64,000 nt of DNA from JL08 sp039969355 (GCA_039969355.1 JBDVOA010000013.1:1-64000); one strand, 5' to 3'. Positions 53,690-63,578 are shown, counted from the first letter of the stretch. The notes: generated by a model from the letters alone, not told the origin. Numbers and translations: made by a program.

Positions 53690-54561
53690 TACACGCCATC
53701 CCTTTTATCGAGATTGACCATCACTGTGTAAAACACCCATGAAATTAGAAGGATTACCAGAAAATACATCAGGCTGAAGGCGGCGGCAGGTCCCAGATCA
53801 AACTGGCCAAGTGCCATCTTCACGAGGTCAATAGACAGGAACGTGGTCGCATTTCCCGGCCCACCGCCGGTGACGACGAATGGTTCTGTGTAGATCATGA
53901 AGCTATCCATGAAACGCAGCAGAATTGCGATCATAAGCACGCCAGCCATTTTAGGCAGTTCGATATAGCGGAACACTTTCCAGCGACTTGCCTGATCTAT
54001 CTTGGCAGCCTGATAATAAGCGTCGGGGATGGATTGCAGGCCTGCATAGGCAAGCAGAGCCACCAGCGATGTCCAGTGCCATACGTCCATAACAATTACG
54101 GTTGTCCATGCGGCGAAGAAATCCTGCGTATAGTTGTACGATACGCCAAGCTTGGCCAGTGCGTATCCAAGCAGCCCAATGTCCACCCGTCCGAAAATCT
54201 GCCAGATTGTTCCAACCACGTTCCACGGGATCAACAGAGGCAGTGACATCAGAACCAGACAGAACGACGCCCAAAAGCCTTTTTTCGGCATATTGAGTGC
54301 AATATAGATACCCAAAGGAATTTCGATTGCCAGAATGATAGCAGAAAATACCATCTGCCGCCCCAGCGCATTCCACATGCGCTCGCTGTTGAGCATTTCC
54401 GAGAACCACTCAAGCCCAGCCCAGAAGAACTGATTGTTGCCGAACGTGTCCTGAACAGAATAATTCACCACCGTCATCAGCGGGATCACCGCAGAAAAAG
54501 CAACGAGGAGGAGAACGGGGAGGACCAAAAACCACGCCTTTTGATTGACGGTCTTGTTCAT
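53689..54561 (-). CDS. glpP: glycerol ABC transporter permease GlpP
   Basis: The 290-residue MalF-type permease has six helices, the first FLVLPVLLLVAFSAVIPLMT, and an EAA loop YAGLQSIPDAYYQAAKIDQA. It pairs with GlpQ in the inner membrane. Its ATG overlaps the glpT stop by four bases. No large periplasmic loop is present, unlike enterobacterial MalF. Confidence 0.93.
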   Translation of the reverse strand: MNKTVNQKAWFLVLPVLLLVAFSAVIPLMTVVNYSVQDTFGNNQFFWAGLEWFSEMLNSERMWNALGRQMVFSAIILAIEIPLGIYIALNMPKKGFWASFCLVLMSLPLLIPWNVVGTIWQIFGRVDIGLLGYALAKLGVSYNYTQDFFAAWTTVIVMDVWHWTSLVALLAYAGLQSIPDAYYQAAKIDQASRWKVFRYIELPKMAGVLMIAILLRFMDSFMIYTEPFVVTGGGPGNATTFLSIDLVKMALGQFDLGPAAAFSLMYFLVILLISWVFYTVMVNLDKRDGV

Positions 54562-55640
54562 GCGACGGCCTCCTGTTTAGCATCAATCCGCCAGTCATCG
54601 GCGTAAACATTGATGCCCTTGGGATCGAGGGTGATATGATTATCCCCTTCGGGAATGCGGTCGCTTTCACCTGCGATCGCGCTGATCTGCTGTCCCGCAA
54701 CATCGAGACGGATGATCTTGTGACGACCCACGTCTTCGACGCGGGTTACGCGCGCAGGAATACCGCTGTCAGAAAGCCGGATGAATTCGGGGCGCACACC
54801 AATCTGAATCTTGCCCCTGGTTGCGACGTACCCCGCGCCAAGGTCAACAGCGCTACCTGCAATCTGTGCAGATTTCCCGTCAAGTTTTGCATCAAAAAGG
54901 TTCATCCCGGGGGAACCGATGAAATACCCGACAAAGGTGTGTGCGGGACGCTCAAATAGTTCCTGCGGTGTGCCAATCTGAACCACGCGCCCGTCGTACA
55001 TCACGACAACTTTGTCGGCGAAAGTCAGCGCCTCAGTCTGGTCGTGCGTTACGTATATCATCGTGTGACCAAATTCGTGGTGTAGCGATTTTAGCTGTGT
55101 GCGAAGTTCCCATTTCATATGAGGGTCGATCACCGTCAGCGGTTCGTCAAACAAAAGCGCATTCACGTCCTCGCGTACCATCCCACGGCCCAGCGATATC
55201 TTTTGCTTTGCGTCTGCGGTAAGCCCGCGTGCTTTTCGATCAAGGGTTTCCTCCATGCCGATCATGTGGGCAATCTGCTGCACGCGCTGAGCGACATAAG
55301 CAGGATCAGCGCCGCGATTGCGCAGCGGAAATGCCAGATTATCGCGAACCGTCATGGTGTCGTATACCACCGGAAACTGGAACACCTGCGCGATGTTACG
55401 TTCTGCCGTCGGGGCGTTGGTGACGTCCTGATCATTAAACAGAATACGCCCCTGGCTGGGATGCAGCAGACCTGAGATAATGTTCAGCAACGTCGATTTA
55501 CCGCAGCCAGAAGCGCCCAAGAGCGCATAAGCTTCGCCATCGCCCCAGTCGTGGTTCAGTTCCTTGAGCGCGAAGTCATCTTCGGACTTTGGGTTAGGCA
55601 AATAGGAGTGGGCGAGGTTATCGAGTGTAATCTTGGCCAT
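54558..55640 (-). CDS. glpT: glycerol ABC transporter ATPase GlpT (degenerate signature)
   Basis: The 360-residue nucleotide-binding subunit has intact Walker A (GASGCGKST), Q-loop, Walker B (ALLFDEPLTVIDP) and H-loop (VTHDQTEA), plus a C-terminal TOBE domain. The ABC signature LSGGQ is replaced by LTADAKQKISLGR, a large change. The subunit should therefore supply Walker and His residues for one site while contributing a non-functional signature to the other. It overlaps glpS by one base and glpP by four. Confidence 0.92.
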   Translation of the reverse strand: MAKITLDNLAHSYLPNPKSEDDFALKELNHDWGDGEAYALLGASGCGKSTLLNIISGLLHPSQGRILFNDQDVTNAPTAERNIAQVFQFPVVYDTMTVRDNLAFPLRNRGADPAYVAQRVQQIAHMIGMEETLDRKARGLTADAKQKISLGRGMVREDVNALLFDEPLTVIDPHMKWELRTQLKSLHHEFGHTMIYVTHDQTEALTFADKVVVMYDGRVVQIGTPQELFERPAHTFVGYFIGSPGMNLFDAKLDGKSAQIAGSAVDLGAGYVATRGKIQIGVRPEFIRLSDSGIPARVTRVEDVGRHKIIRLDVAGQQISAIAGESDRIPEGDNHITLDPKGINVYADDWRIDAKQEAVA

Positions 55641-56728
55641 TACGCCGCCTCCGCATAAGGCGCTGCGGACACAAGACTGCCGTCGGGCGCAAAAATATAG
55701 ACGTGTGCGGGGTCAAGGAACACACGCAAAGGCTGGCCGGGTTTTAGGCTGCGCACCCCGTGCACCAGACCCACCCATCGCGCACCATGGTGATCGAGAT
55801 GCACGAAGGTCTCTGACCCGGTAATCTCGGTTACGTTTAGTGTCGTCTCAAAAGCGATTGCGCCCGCGCCATGTGCGTCCAACGCAAGATGGCTCGGGCG
55901 GAACCCTGCGGTATAGGTGCCATCGGGCAGTGATTTCAGTTCGGCGGGCAATGCAATGGATGTGTCCGTTCCAAAGAAAAGCTGTTCTTTACGTTTGGAA
56001 ATGTCGAGGAAGTTCATCGGCGGATCTGAAAAGACCCGTGCGGTTGTGGCATTGACCGGACGACGATAAACCGAGGGCGTTGGCCCAAATTGCGTGACGC
56101 GCCCTTGCCAAAGGGCCGCAGTGTTACCGCCCAGTAACAATGCCTCTTCGGGTTCAGTTGTGGCATAAACAAAGATAGATCCGGACCGTTCAAAGATCTT
56201 GGGGATTTCCAGCCGAAGTTCTTCGCGCAACTTATAGTCGAGGTTGGCCAGCGGCTCGTCCAGCAAAACCAAGCCTGCGTTTTTAACCAACGCGCGCGCC
56301 AGAGCGCAACGCTGCTGCTGACCACCTGATAATTCTAGCGGCTTGCGATCCAACATCGGGGTCAACTGCATCAACTCTGCTGTTTCACGTACAGCTTGGT
56401 CAATCTCGGATTTGGATTGGCCCATCAGCTTCATCGGGGAGGCGATGTTGTCGTAAACGGTCATTGATGGGTAATTTATGAATTGTTGATACACCATAGC
56501 GACCTTACGATCCTGGACGCGCATGCCCGTCACATCCTCACCATCCCAGTGCACCGACCCAGTAGCCGGGGCATCCAATCCAGCCATCAACCGCATCAAC
56601 GACGTTTTTCCGGCAAGTGTCGGTCCCAAAAGCACATTCATTGTGCCTTTTTCCAGCGTCAGGTCTGTGGGAAAAATGTGCGTATCGCCCCCAACCTTCT
56701 TGGAAACATCTTTGAGGATCAATGTCAT
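55640..56728 (-). CDS. glpS: glycerol ABC transporter ATPase GlpS (H-loop His lost)
   Basis: The 362-residue ATPase has Walker A GPTLAGKTS, a canonical signature LSGGQQQRCALARAL, and Walker B LVLLDEPLANLDY. Where the switch His normally follows (ATHDQ) it reads YATTEPEEALLLGG, so the catalytic H-loop residue is Thr. A TOBE domain follows. It complements GlpT: GlpS supplies the good signature, GlpT the good His. It follows glpD by about 13 bases. Confidence 0.92.
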   Translation of the reverse strand: MTLILKDVSKKVGGDTHIFPTDLTLEKGTMNVLLGPTLAGKTSLMRLMAGLDAPATGSVHWDGEDVTGMRVQDRKVAMVYQQFINYPSMTVYDNIASPMKLMGQSKSEIDQAVRETAELMQLTPMLDRKPLELSGGQQQRCALARALVKNAGLVLLDEPLANLDYKLREELRLEIPKIFERSGSIFVYATTEPEEALLLGGNTAALWQGRVTQFGPTPSVYRRPVNATTARVFSDPPMNFLDISKRKEQLFFGTDTSIALPAELKSLPDGTYTAGFRPSHLALDAHGAGAIAFETTLNVTEITGSETFVHLDHHGARWVGLVHGVRSLKPGQPLRVFLDPAHVYIFAPDGSLVSAAPYAEAA

Positions 56729-56741
56729 TGAGATGTTCCCA

Positions 56742-58388
56742 TTACTCTGCTGCCTCAGAAGCCTTTTGGACTGGATGTGCGGCCATCCATTGATCCAAAT
56801 TCGTGATTTCTTCCGGAGTCATCCGCAAACCCAACTTGCTGCGCCGCCAAACGACGTCATCGGCGCTGCGCGCATATTCATGGCGCATCAACCAGCATAG
56901 TTCAGTTTCAGTCAAGGTGGCGCCGAAGGGTTCGCCCAAGCCTTCGGCGTTTTTTGCGCCGTCAAGCAAAGGCCATGCATCCGTGCCATAGGCGCGAATT
57001 AAGCGGCGGGCCCATCTTGCGTCCAGAAATGGATGCTCGGCCTGAAGTCTGACAACCAATTTTTCCACATCCCCCACTGCAAAATCCCCCCCTGGCAAGG
57101 GCACACCGGCTGTCCAATGGTCAGAAGTCCCCGGGAAAAAAGGTACGATTTCATCCATCGCATCCTCAGCCAGCTTGCGATAGGTTGTAATTTTTCCGCC
57201 AAATACGTTCAGGATCGGCGCGCCACCATCGTTGTCGACCTTCAGCGTATAGTCTCGTGTAGCTGCGGTAGCGCTGCTTGCCCCGTCATCATAGAGCGGC
57301 CGAACCCCCGAATAGGTCCACACGACATCTTCGGATGTCAGGGTTTGCTTAAGATATTCGTTCGCGAAATGCAGCAAATAGTCGCGTTCTTCATCAGTGC
57401 ATTCGGGTTTAGTGTACGGATTGTCATGTTCAGCGTCCGTGGTACCGATGAGTGTGAAATCAGTCTCGTATGGTATGGTGAAAATGATGCGTCCGTCAGT
57501 ACCCTGAAAGAAATAACATTTGTCGTGATCATAAAGACTCTTGGTCACGATATGGCTGCCGCGCACCAGACGTACACCCTCGCGGGAATTGATCCGCACC
57601 TTTGATTGAATGATGTCGCCAACCCATGGCCCACTCGCATTAACTAACATCCTTGCATGGTGAGACTTTGTCTCGCCCGTAGCGACATCTTCTGTTTGGA
57701 CCTCCCACAAGTCATCCACCCGTGTCGAAGATGTAACTTTGGTCTGCACCATGATCTGTGCGCCGCGGGCTTCGGCATCACGGGCATTCAGCGCAACAAG
57801 TCGCGAATCCTCGATCCAGCAATCGGAATACTCGAACGCCTTTTCGAACTTGGAATTCAATGGCGCGCCTTCGGGCGTCCCGTTCAAGTTTAGCGTCTTG
57901 GTTCCGGGCAAGATTCTGCGCCCTCCAAGATTGTCGTACAGAAATAGACCAAACCGAATAAGCCAGGCGGGTCTACGCCCCCGCGCCCACGGCATGACAA
58001 TACTCAGAACCTTCGAGGTTGGTGTATCTCCCTCGAACCGCATGTCGCTGTGATAGGGCAACACAAACCGCATTGGCCAACTGATGTGAGGCATTGCGCG
58101 CAACAGCGTTTCGCGCTCAGCTAGAGCGTGACGGACCAGATTGATCTCGAAATACTCAAGATAACGCAGACCGCCATGGAATAGCTTGGTTGAAGCCGAT
58201 GATGTCGCAGATGCCAGATCGCCCATCTCAGCCAGTGCAACGGACAGGCCGCGCCCGGCCGCATCGCGTGCAATGCCACAACCGTTGATACCGCCGCCAA
58301 TGACGAACAGATCATGGATCCCATCTTTGGATTGCGAACTCAAATACCGGACCCCCCATTCCAATATGTTCGAATTTGATCGAACCAT
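56742..58388 (-). CDS. glpD: aerobic glycerol-3-phosphate dehydrogenase
   Basis: The 548-residue FAD enzyme oxidises glycerol 3-phosphate to dihydroxyacetone phosphate and feeds the quinone pool. It has the FAD motif IGGGINGCGIARDAAGRG near residue 29, SSASTKLFHGGLRYLE, and the C-terminal GKITTYRKLAEDA block. The usual start is close to IHDLFVIGGG, so the 20 residues before it from ATG 58388 are longer than in relatives, and an internal TTG may be the true start. It heads the operon. A kinase (glpK) is not in this window. It is divergent from glpR. Confidence 0.93.
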   Translation of the reverse strand: MVRSNSNILEWGVRYLSSQSKDGIHDLFVIGGGINGCGIARDAAGRGLSVALAEMGDLASATSSASTKLFHGGLRYLEYFEINLVRHALAERETLLRAMPHISWPMRFVLPYHSDMRFEGDTPTSKVLSIVMPWARGRRPAWLIRFGLFLYDNLGGRRILPGTKTLNLNGTPEGAPLNSKFEKAFEYSDCWIEDSRLVALNARDAEARGAQIMVQTKVTSSTRVDDLWEVQTEDVATGETKSHHARMLVNASGPWVGDIIQSKVRINSREGVRLVRGSHIVTKSLYDHDKCYFFQGTDGRIIFTIPYETDFTLIGTTDAEHDNPYTKPECTDEERDYLLHFANEYLKQTLTSEDVVWTYSGVRPLYDDGASSATAATRDYTLKVDNDGGAPILNVFGGKITTYRKLAEDAMDEIVPFFPGTSDHWTAGVPLPGGDFAVGDVEKLVVRLQAEHPFLDARWARRLIRAYGTDAWPLLDGAKNAEGLGEPFGATLTETELCWLMRHEYARSADDVVWRRSKLGLRMTPEEITNLDQWMAAHPVQKASEAAE

Positions 58389-58630
58389 AGACTAAATGTT
58401 CTATTGAGCACAACACTCGTTTCGTTTTTATTCCTTTTAAATAGAATTTAGCGGAATTGCTCGCCATTCTCACTGAAAACAACGGTTTTTGACTGCTAAG
58501 TTCGACATCCAAACCACGGAGCCCGCACAGAGTTTTTCTTTGATAATAAACTAATTCGGGCAGGACTCAGCATGACATGGGTTGAAAATTGATCCAATCC
58601 GCGCATAATCGCGCAAAAAGGAAGCCTGTC
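58389..58630. promoter_or_regulatory. glpD-glpR divergent promoter region
   Basis: The 240-base gap between divergent glpD and glpR should hold both promoters and the GlpR operator. It is AT-rich near 58420-58450. No clean palindrome was found by eye. A GCGCATAATCGCGC string at 58600-58613, just before the glpR binding site, contains a CATAAT hexamer that could be its -10 element. Confidence 0.4.
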
Positions 58631-59392
58631 ATGTCTCAGTCTTTTCGTCAGTCCGACATTCTTGATATCGCTCGACGCGACGGCAAAGTGACAGTTGACG
58701 GCCTGGCCTCGCATTTTGATGTGACGCTTCAAACCATCCGGCGCGATCTGACCGAACTGGCGGAAGCGAATAAACTTGAGCGCGTGCATGGCGGGGCGAT
58801 CCTGCCTTCAGGAACGACAAATATCGAATACGACGAACGGCGCGTTTTGAACGATGGTGCCAAGGCCGATATTGCGCGTGCTTGCGTCGCGCATATCCCC
58901 GACGGATCTTCGTTGTTTCTGAATATCGGGACCACTACCGAAGCGGTTGCACGCGCATTACTTCAACACAGCGGTTTGTTCGTTGTCACCAACAACATCA
59001 ACGTCGCCGATATTCTGATTGCCAATGCGGATTGCGAGATCGTTTTGACAGGGGGCGGGTTGCGCCGAACTGATGGGGGGCTGGTGGGAGCACTAACGAT
59101 CGCTAGTATCCGGCAGTTCAAATTCGACATCGCGGTCATTGGTTGTTCAGCCATGGACCTTGATGGCGACCTGCTGGATTTCGACATTCAGGAAGTTAGC
59201 GTAAGCCAGACAATTATCGCGCAATCGCGCAAGGTTTTTCTAGTGTCGGACCATTCAAAGTTCAAACGCAACGCCCCCGGCCGCATTGCGTCTCTCTCAG
59301 AGATCGACACAATGTTCACGGATTTGCCTCTTCCGGCAGACCTGTCTGCAAGATGTCGCAATTGGGAAACTAGCGTGCAATTGGCTCGATAG
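58631..59392 (+). CDS. glpR: DeoR family glycerol regulator GlpR
   Basis: The 253-residue repressor has a DeoR winged HTH (RQSDILDIARRDGKVTVDGL, then TLQTIRRDLTELAE). Its sugar-phosphate-binding domain has FLNIGTTTEAVARALL near residue 97 and FLVSDHSKFKRNAPGR. DeoR proteins of this branch bind glycerol 3-phosphate and release the operon. The ATG at 58631 has AAGGA eight bases upstream; the upstream ATT or ATG in frame lacks that. It is divergent from glpD and followed by 258 bases with no gene. Confidence 0.92.
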   Translation: MSQSFRQSDILDIARRDGKVTVDGLASHFDVTLQTIRRDLTELAEANKLERVHGGAILPSGTTNIEYDERRVLNDGAKADIARACVAHIPDGSSLFLNIGTTTEAVARALLQHSGLFVVTNNINVADILIANADCEIVLTGGGLRRTDGGLVGALTIASIRQFKFDIAVIGCSAMDLDGDLLDFDIQEVSVSQTIIAQSRKVFLVSDHSKFKRNAPGRIASLSEIDTMFTDLPLPADLSARCRNWETSVQLAR

Positions 59393-59650
59393 TTTAAACC
59401 AGTCTCAGTTTTTGGCGGATGATTTGCACGCATTGCATGTCTCAACTGAGCTAACGTCCGGAACAGATCAACTTGCAGCAATCGCCGATCAACACCATTG
59501 GAACAGCCATGGCAATTTGTCATTTCCGGAGTCATCTTAGGTAGCGTTAAACCAAACATCTCAACATTTTAAGGGATGAGAGATGTGCGAGGCCAAAATC
59601 ATCGGGGTTTTGCACCTTGGGTCAGATTATTGATCAATCGCGTATGATCA

Positions 59651-60427
59651 TCATCTTCCTTCGTACTTCGCAGGTCGCTTTTCGGTAAAGGCCAGCACAC
59701 CTTCTTTGAAGTCACGGGTTTTGCCACAAGCGCCCTGCAATTTGGCTTCCAACATCAGCTGGCTGTCGAGCGTATTGTCAAAGGAGCCGCGAATGGCCTC
59801 TTTTGCAGCCTTGTAGGCTGCTGACGGTCCTGAGGCGAGCTTGGCCGCGCGGGCCTTCCAGACTTCGGCAAATGCATCGTCCGGCACACATTCCCAGATC
59901 ATGCCCCAATCATCCGCCTGTTGCGCGGTGATCTTATCCGCGAACAAAGCCGCGCCCATCGCTTTGGCCATGCCCATCTGGCGTGGCAGGAAATAGGTAC
60001 CTCCGGCGTCCGGGATCAGGCCAATGCGGGTAAAGGCCTGCAGAAAGAACGCGCTTTCAGTCGCAAAAACCACATCCGCCGCCAGCGCAAGATTGGCCCC
60101 TGCCCCCGCCGCTGCGCCATTTACAGCAGAGATTGTTGGCACCGGACAATCAAAGATCGCCCGCAACATCGGAACATATTCATCTCGCAAGGTGCGTTCG
60201 AGATCAAGGTTCGCGGCATTGGCGCGATCCCCAAGGTCCTGACCTGAACAAAACGCGCGCCCCGCGCCGGTAAGCACAACCGCCCGGGCTTTAGTAGCGG
60301 CATCCTGCATAGCAAAGGTAATTTCAGCTCGCATCTGGCCGTTCAGCGCGTTCATAACATCAGGCCGGTTTAGGGTGATCGCCGCTACGTCATTTTCAAT
60401 CTCATAAGTAATGGTTTGGTAGTCCAT
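59651..60427 (-). CDS. enoyl-CoA hydratase/isomerase, PaaG-like
   Basis: The 258-residue crotonase-fold enzyme has the oxyanion-hole sections AFCSGQDLGDRA near residue 63 and NGAAAGAGANLALAAD near 104. The active-site segment IGLIPDAGGTYFLPRQMGMA carries Asp in place of the hydratase Glu, which is typical of PaaG (2-(1,2-epoxy-1,2-dihydrophenyl)acetyl-CoA isomerase). No other paa genes are near, so its role may be in another pathway. ATG 60427 is used; GTG 60439 would add four residues. It lies 72 bases downstream of ccmH on the same strand. Confidence 0.85.
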   Translation of the reverse strand: MDYQTITYEIENDVAAITLNRPDVMNALNGQMRAEITFAMQDAATKARAVVLTGAGRAFCSGQDLGDRANAANLDLERTLRDEYVPMLRAIFDCPVPTISAVNGAAAGAGANLALAADVVFATESAFFLQAFTRIGLIPDAGGTYFLPRQMGMAKAMGAALFADKITAQQADDWGMIWECVPDDAFAEVWKARAAKLASGPSAAYKAAKEAIRGSFDNTLDSQLMLEAKLQGACGKTRDFKEGVLAFTEKRPAKYEGR

Positions 60428-60498
60428 CCGGGGCCTCACAGTTTGGATTTGACCCAGTCATAACTGAACCGATCAGTTCGCAAAAGCGGAACCGGGCT

Positions 60499-60960
60499 TC
60501 ACTCTTTCAGAATCTCGCGCAGTCGCGCCTGCTCTTCATCATTCAGGGCCACTTCCTGTTCGCTTTGTCCACCTGCGCGGGTGCGCAGATAGCCATACCC
60601 CACGCCAAAACCCAGCAGCAGCATCAAGGGCCCCGCCGCCCAGAGCAGCCAGTTTGATCCGTTGATCGTGGGCTGTAACAAAACATATTCACCATAACGA
60701 TCCACGATGAACGTAATGACCTCATCATTGCTGTCGCCTGCAACCAGCCGTTCGCGCACTAAAAGCCGCAAATCCCGCGCGAGGTCGGCATTGCTTTCGT
60801 CGATACTTTCGTTGCGACAGACCAGACAGCGCAATCCTTTGGACAAGTCGCGCGCGCGCTCTTCCAGTGCCGGATCTTCGAGTATTTCGTCGGGCTGAAC
60901 CGCGACTGCCGGGGTCACCAGGAGCAACAGAGCCATCCCCAATGCACAAAGCGCTCTCAT
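60499..60960 (-). CDS. ccmH: cytochrome c maturation protein CcmH/CycL
   Basis: A 153-residue membrane-anchored thioredoxin-like reductase for apocytochrome c haem-binding thiols. It has a signal peptide ending AVA, the redox pair Cys45 and Cys48 in LRCLVCRNESIDES, and a C-terminal helix (NWLLWAAGPLMLLLGFGVGY). It starts inside the ccmF stop (ATGA). The next gene, PaaG-like, is unrelated. Confidence 0.94.
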   Translation of the reverse strand: MRALCALGMALLLLVTPAVAVQPDEILEDPALEERARDLSKGLRCLVCRNESIDESNADLARDLRLLVRERLVAGDSNDEVITFIVDRYGEYVLLQPTINGSNWLLWAAGPLMLLLGFGVGYGYLRTRAGGQSEQEVALNDEEQARLREILKE

Positions 60961-62924
60961 TCCGCTGGCATCCCTTGAGGCGTTTTTTTTGACGCGCCAG
61001 CGGCCACCCTGAACCGTCTGTCGGTCAGGCTCAGTAATCCGCCAAATGCCATCATCAGCGAACCGGCCCAGATCCAGTTGGTAAGCGGTTTGATATAGGT
61101 TCGGATGGTCCAGCCACCGCTGGCCTGCCGATCGCCGATCACAACGTAGACATCCCGCAGGACGCGATAGTCAATGGCTGCTTCGGTCGTTGGCATTTGC
61201 GCGACCGGATAGCGGCGTTTCTCCGGACGCAGCTGTGCAATTTCACTGCCATTCTTTGACAAAGTGATGAATCCCGTAGTCGAAAAGTAATTTGGTCCAC
61301 GCACATCGCGTACGTCGTCCAGCACCATCGAATAGGCACCAACCTGAAAAGGTTCGCCAACCTGCACCACACGAATATCGTCAGTTTGCCAGGCCATCAG
61401 CCCCGCTACCCCAAAAAGGGTTACGCCAAAACCAGAATGGGCCAGCAATTTGCCCCAGTCAGAACGTGGCAACCGGGTTAATCTGCCCAACCGGTTCGTG
61501 CCCCGGCCTGTGCGGCTCCAGATATCTACGATCGCGCCCGACACCAGCCACGTGCCCAGCAACAGACCGATTGGCCCCATGGTTCCCCGCCCGGTCTGCA
61601 TGGCAAAAACAAGCAGCGCCAATGCCAGCGCGAGGATCAACGCATAGCGCAGCTTCCAAAAGGTCTGACCAATTTTACCGCGTTTCCAGGGCAACATCGC
61701 CCCAACCGGCAAAATAGCCCCCAAAACAACGAAGAAGGGCGTGAAAGCCATGTTGAAAAAAGGCGGGCCGACGCTGAGTTTGCGATCAAAGAACATCTCG
61801 GCCACAAGCGGCCACATGGTGCCGACAAAAACAACAAAGCAGGACACGGCCAGCAGGATGTTGTTCAGCAACAGCGCGCTTTCGCGACTGACCGACCCGA
61901 ATACGCCTTTGGCCTCCATGACGCGGGCACGCACCGAAAACAGGGTCAGCGCGCCCCCGGTAAAGAACGCCAGGATCATCAGAATAAACACGCCACGCTC
62001 GGGGTCATTTGCAAAAGCATGCACCGAGGTAAGCAGCCCTGATCGCACGATGAATGTGCCAATCAGGGAAAATCCAAAGGCGAGAATCGCCAACAAAATA
62101 GTCCAGCTCTTAAGGCTTTCGCGTTTTTCGACCACGACGGCAGAGTGCAACAGTGCACAGGCAAGCAGCCAAGGCATGAAACTCGCGTTCTCAACCGGAT
62201 CCCAAAACCAGAAACCACCCCAACCGAGCTCGTAGTAGGCCCACCAGGACCCCAGTGCGATTCCAATGGTCAGGAATATCCAGGCGGCGAGCGTCCAAGG
62301 CCGAACCCATCGTCCCCACGCCGCATCGACACGTCCTTCAATTAGTGCCGCAACAGCAAACGAAAACGTCATGCTGAGTCCCACATACCCTAGGTAAAGA
62401 AACGGAGGATGAAACGCCAAACCCGGGTCCTGTAACAACGGATTTAGGTCCTGACCGTCAAAGGGGGGGACCTCCATGCGCAGAAACGGGTTGGACGTGA
62501 AGAGAATGAAGGCCAAAAATGCCACAGCGATGGCAGACTGAACTGCCAGCACTCGGGCGCGTAGCGTTGGCGGCAGGTTACCGCCAAACCACGCGGCCGT
62601 TGCACCGAAGAGGCTAACAATCAGGACCCAAAGAAGCATTGAGCCTTCATGATTGCCCCAGACACCGCTGATCTTGTACAGCATGGGCTTGGCCGAATGG
62701 CTGTTTGAAACCACCAGCTGAACCGAAAAATCCGAGGTCACAAAGGCGTGGGTCAGCGCCGCAAACGCAAAAGCGATCAACAGAAATTGCGCTGTGGCCG
62801 CAGGTTCTGCCGCAGCCATCCACCCCGGCCAGCGCCTGTACGCACCAACCATGGGTACGACGACTTGAAACAACGCGACCGCGAAGGCCAGAATAAGCGC
62901 AAAATGTCCAAGTTCTGTAATCAT
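60957..62924 (-). CDS. ccmF: cytochrome c haem lyase subunit CcmF
   Basis: The 655-residue polytopic membrane protein joins haem from CcmE to apocytochromes. It carries about 15 helices and the tryptophan-rich WWD-type motif GWGGFWFWDPVENASFMPWL, with haem-ligand His residues around it. It is needed for the cytochrome c' seen in this window. ATG 62924 was chosen; an upstream in-frame start adds seven residues. It precedes ccmH with four-base overlap. CcmE is probably upstream in other genomes, but here a holin gene lies upstream instead. Confidence 0.95.
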   Translation of the reverse strand: MITELGHFALILAFAVALFQVVVPMVGAYRRWPGWMAAAEPAATAQFLLIAFAFAALTHAFVTSDFSVQLVVSNSHSAKPMLYKISGVWGNHEGSMLLWVLIVSLFGATAAWFGGNLPPTLRARVLAVQSAIAVAFLAFILFTSNPFLRMEVPPFDGQDLNPLLQDPGLAFHPPFLYLGYVGLSMTFSFAVAALIEGRVDAAWGRWVRPWTLAAWIFLTIGIALGSWWAYYELGWGGFWFWDPVENASFMPWLLACALLHSAVVVEKRESLKSWTILLAILAFGFSLIGTFIVRSGLLTSVHAFANDPERGVFILMILAFFTGGALTLFSVRARVMEAKGVFGSVSRESALLLNNILLAVSCFVVFVGTMWPLVAEMFFDRKLSVGPPFFNMAFTPFFVVLGAILPVGAMLPWKRGKIGQTFWKLRYALILALALALLVFAMQTGRGTMGPIGLLLGTWLVSGAIVDIWSRTGRGTNRLGRLTRLPRSDWGKLLAHSGFGVTLFGVAGLMAWQTDDIRVVQVGEPFQVGAYSMVLDDVRDVRGPNYFSTTGFITLSKNGSEIAQLRPEKRRYPVAQMPTTEAAIDYRVLRDVYVVIGDRQASGGWTIRTYIKPLTNWIWAGSLMMAFGGLLSLTDRRFRVAAGASKKTPQGMPAE

Positions 62925-63002
62925 GCCCGAACTATAGAGGCGCACGCAGGTGCGGCCAATCAGAATCCGACCGAGTTTTGGTTCACATTGTCGCGGGGTG
63001 TA

Positions 63003-63578
63003 TTAGGCAACCCGTTTGCGCCACGCTTCAAGTGCGGGGTTGGAATCAGGCTCGATCGAGGCAAGTGTCAGCCGCGCATCGGCGCCGGTATCAGCAACAC
63101 CGGGTGAGTCCGCGTCTAGATCGCGCAATGCTTTGATATTCTTTACAACTTGAGGGACTGCCGCCATTGTTCCGGCAAGATCTCTTTGAAATTCCTGGTT
63201 TTTCATCTGGTGGCGGGCGCCAAAATAGAAAGATACGATCACACCCAGTAACCACCACAGCGGTTCAGGCACCAGAGCGATTCCTTGCATGCGCGCTGCA
63301 AACCAGACCGGATCGGTCATGGCAGACCCAATCAGCCCCAATGTTCCCAATGCCATCGCAGGGCGCGGCAACCGGTTAAGGCCATCAACGAGACGGTCAA
63401 ACCACCCTTGTCGCGGCCCGCCAAATTCTGTCCCATGCTGCTGCATCGCTTGGACTTGCACCGTCTGACTGCGTTCTGCCCCCGCTTCTGCATTCTCGCG
63501 AAATACTTCAGCAGTCTCGCGTATCACGTTGTGACCATTGCCAAAAACCAAGCTAAATAGTTGTCCAATCAACCCCAT
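63003..63578 (-). CDS. holin of the 3TM family (DUF3154)
   Basis: The 191-residue protein has an N-terminal short amphipathic part, then helices near residues 72-92 (ALGTLGLIGSAMTDPVWFA) and 100-120 (LVPEPLWWLLGVIVSFYFGA), and a charged C-terminus. This matches the Holin_3TM family found in Rhodobacteraceae with GH108 muramidases. It overlaps the muramidase gene by ten bases. No phage structural gene is next to it, so it may be a domesticated lysis or cell wall module. Confidence 0.78.
   Translation of the reverse strand: MGLIGQLFSLVFGNGHNVIRETAEVFRENAEAGAERSQTVQVQAMQQHGTEFGGPRQGWFDRLVDGLNRLPRPAMALGTLGLIGSAMTDPVWFAARMQGIALVPEPLWWLLGVIVSFYFGARHQMKNQEFQRDLAGTMAAVPQVVKNIKALRDLDADSPGVADTGADARLTLASIEPDSNPALEAWRKRVA

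Noticed and set aside
54558..55640. glpT as a pseudogene because LSGGQ is missing
   Set aside because: The frame is intact, other motifs are conserved and overlaps with neighbours are precise. The partner GlpS supplies the signature.
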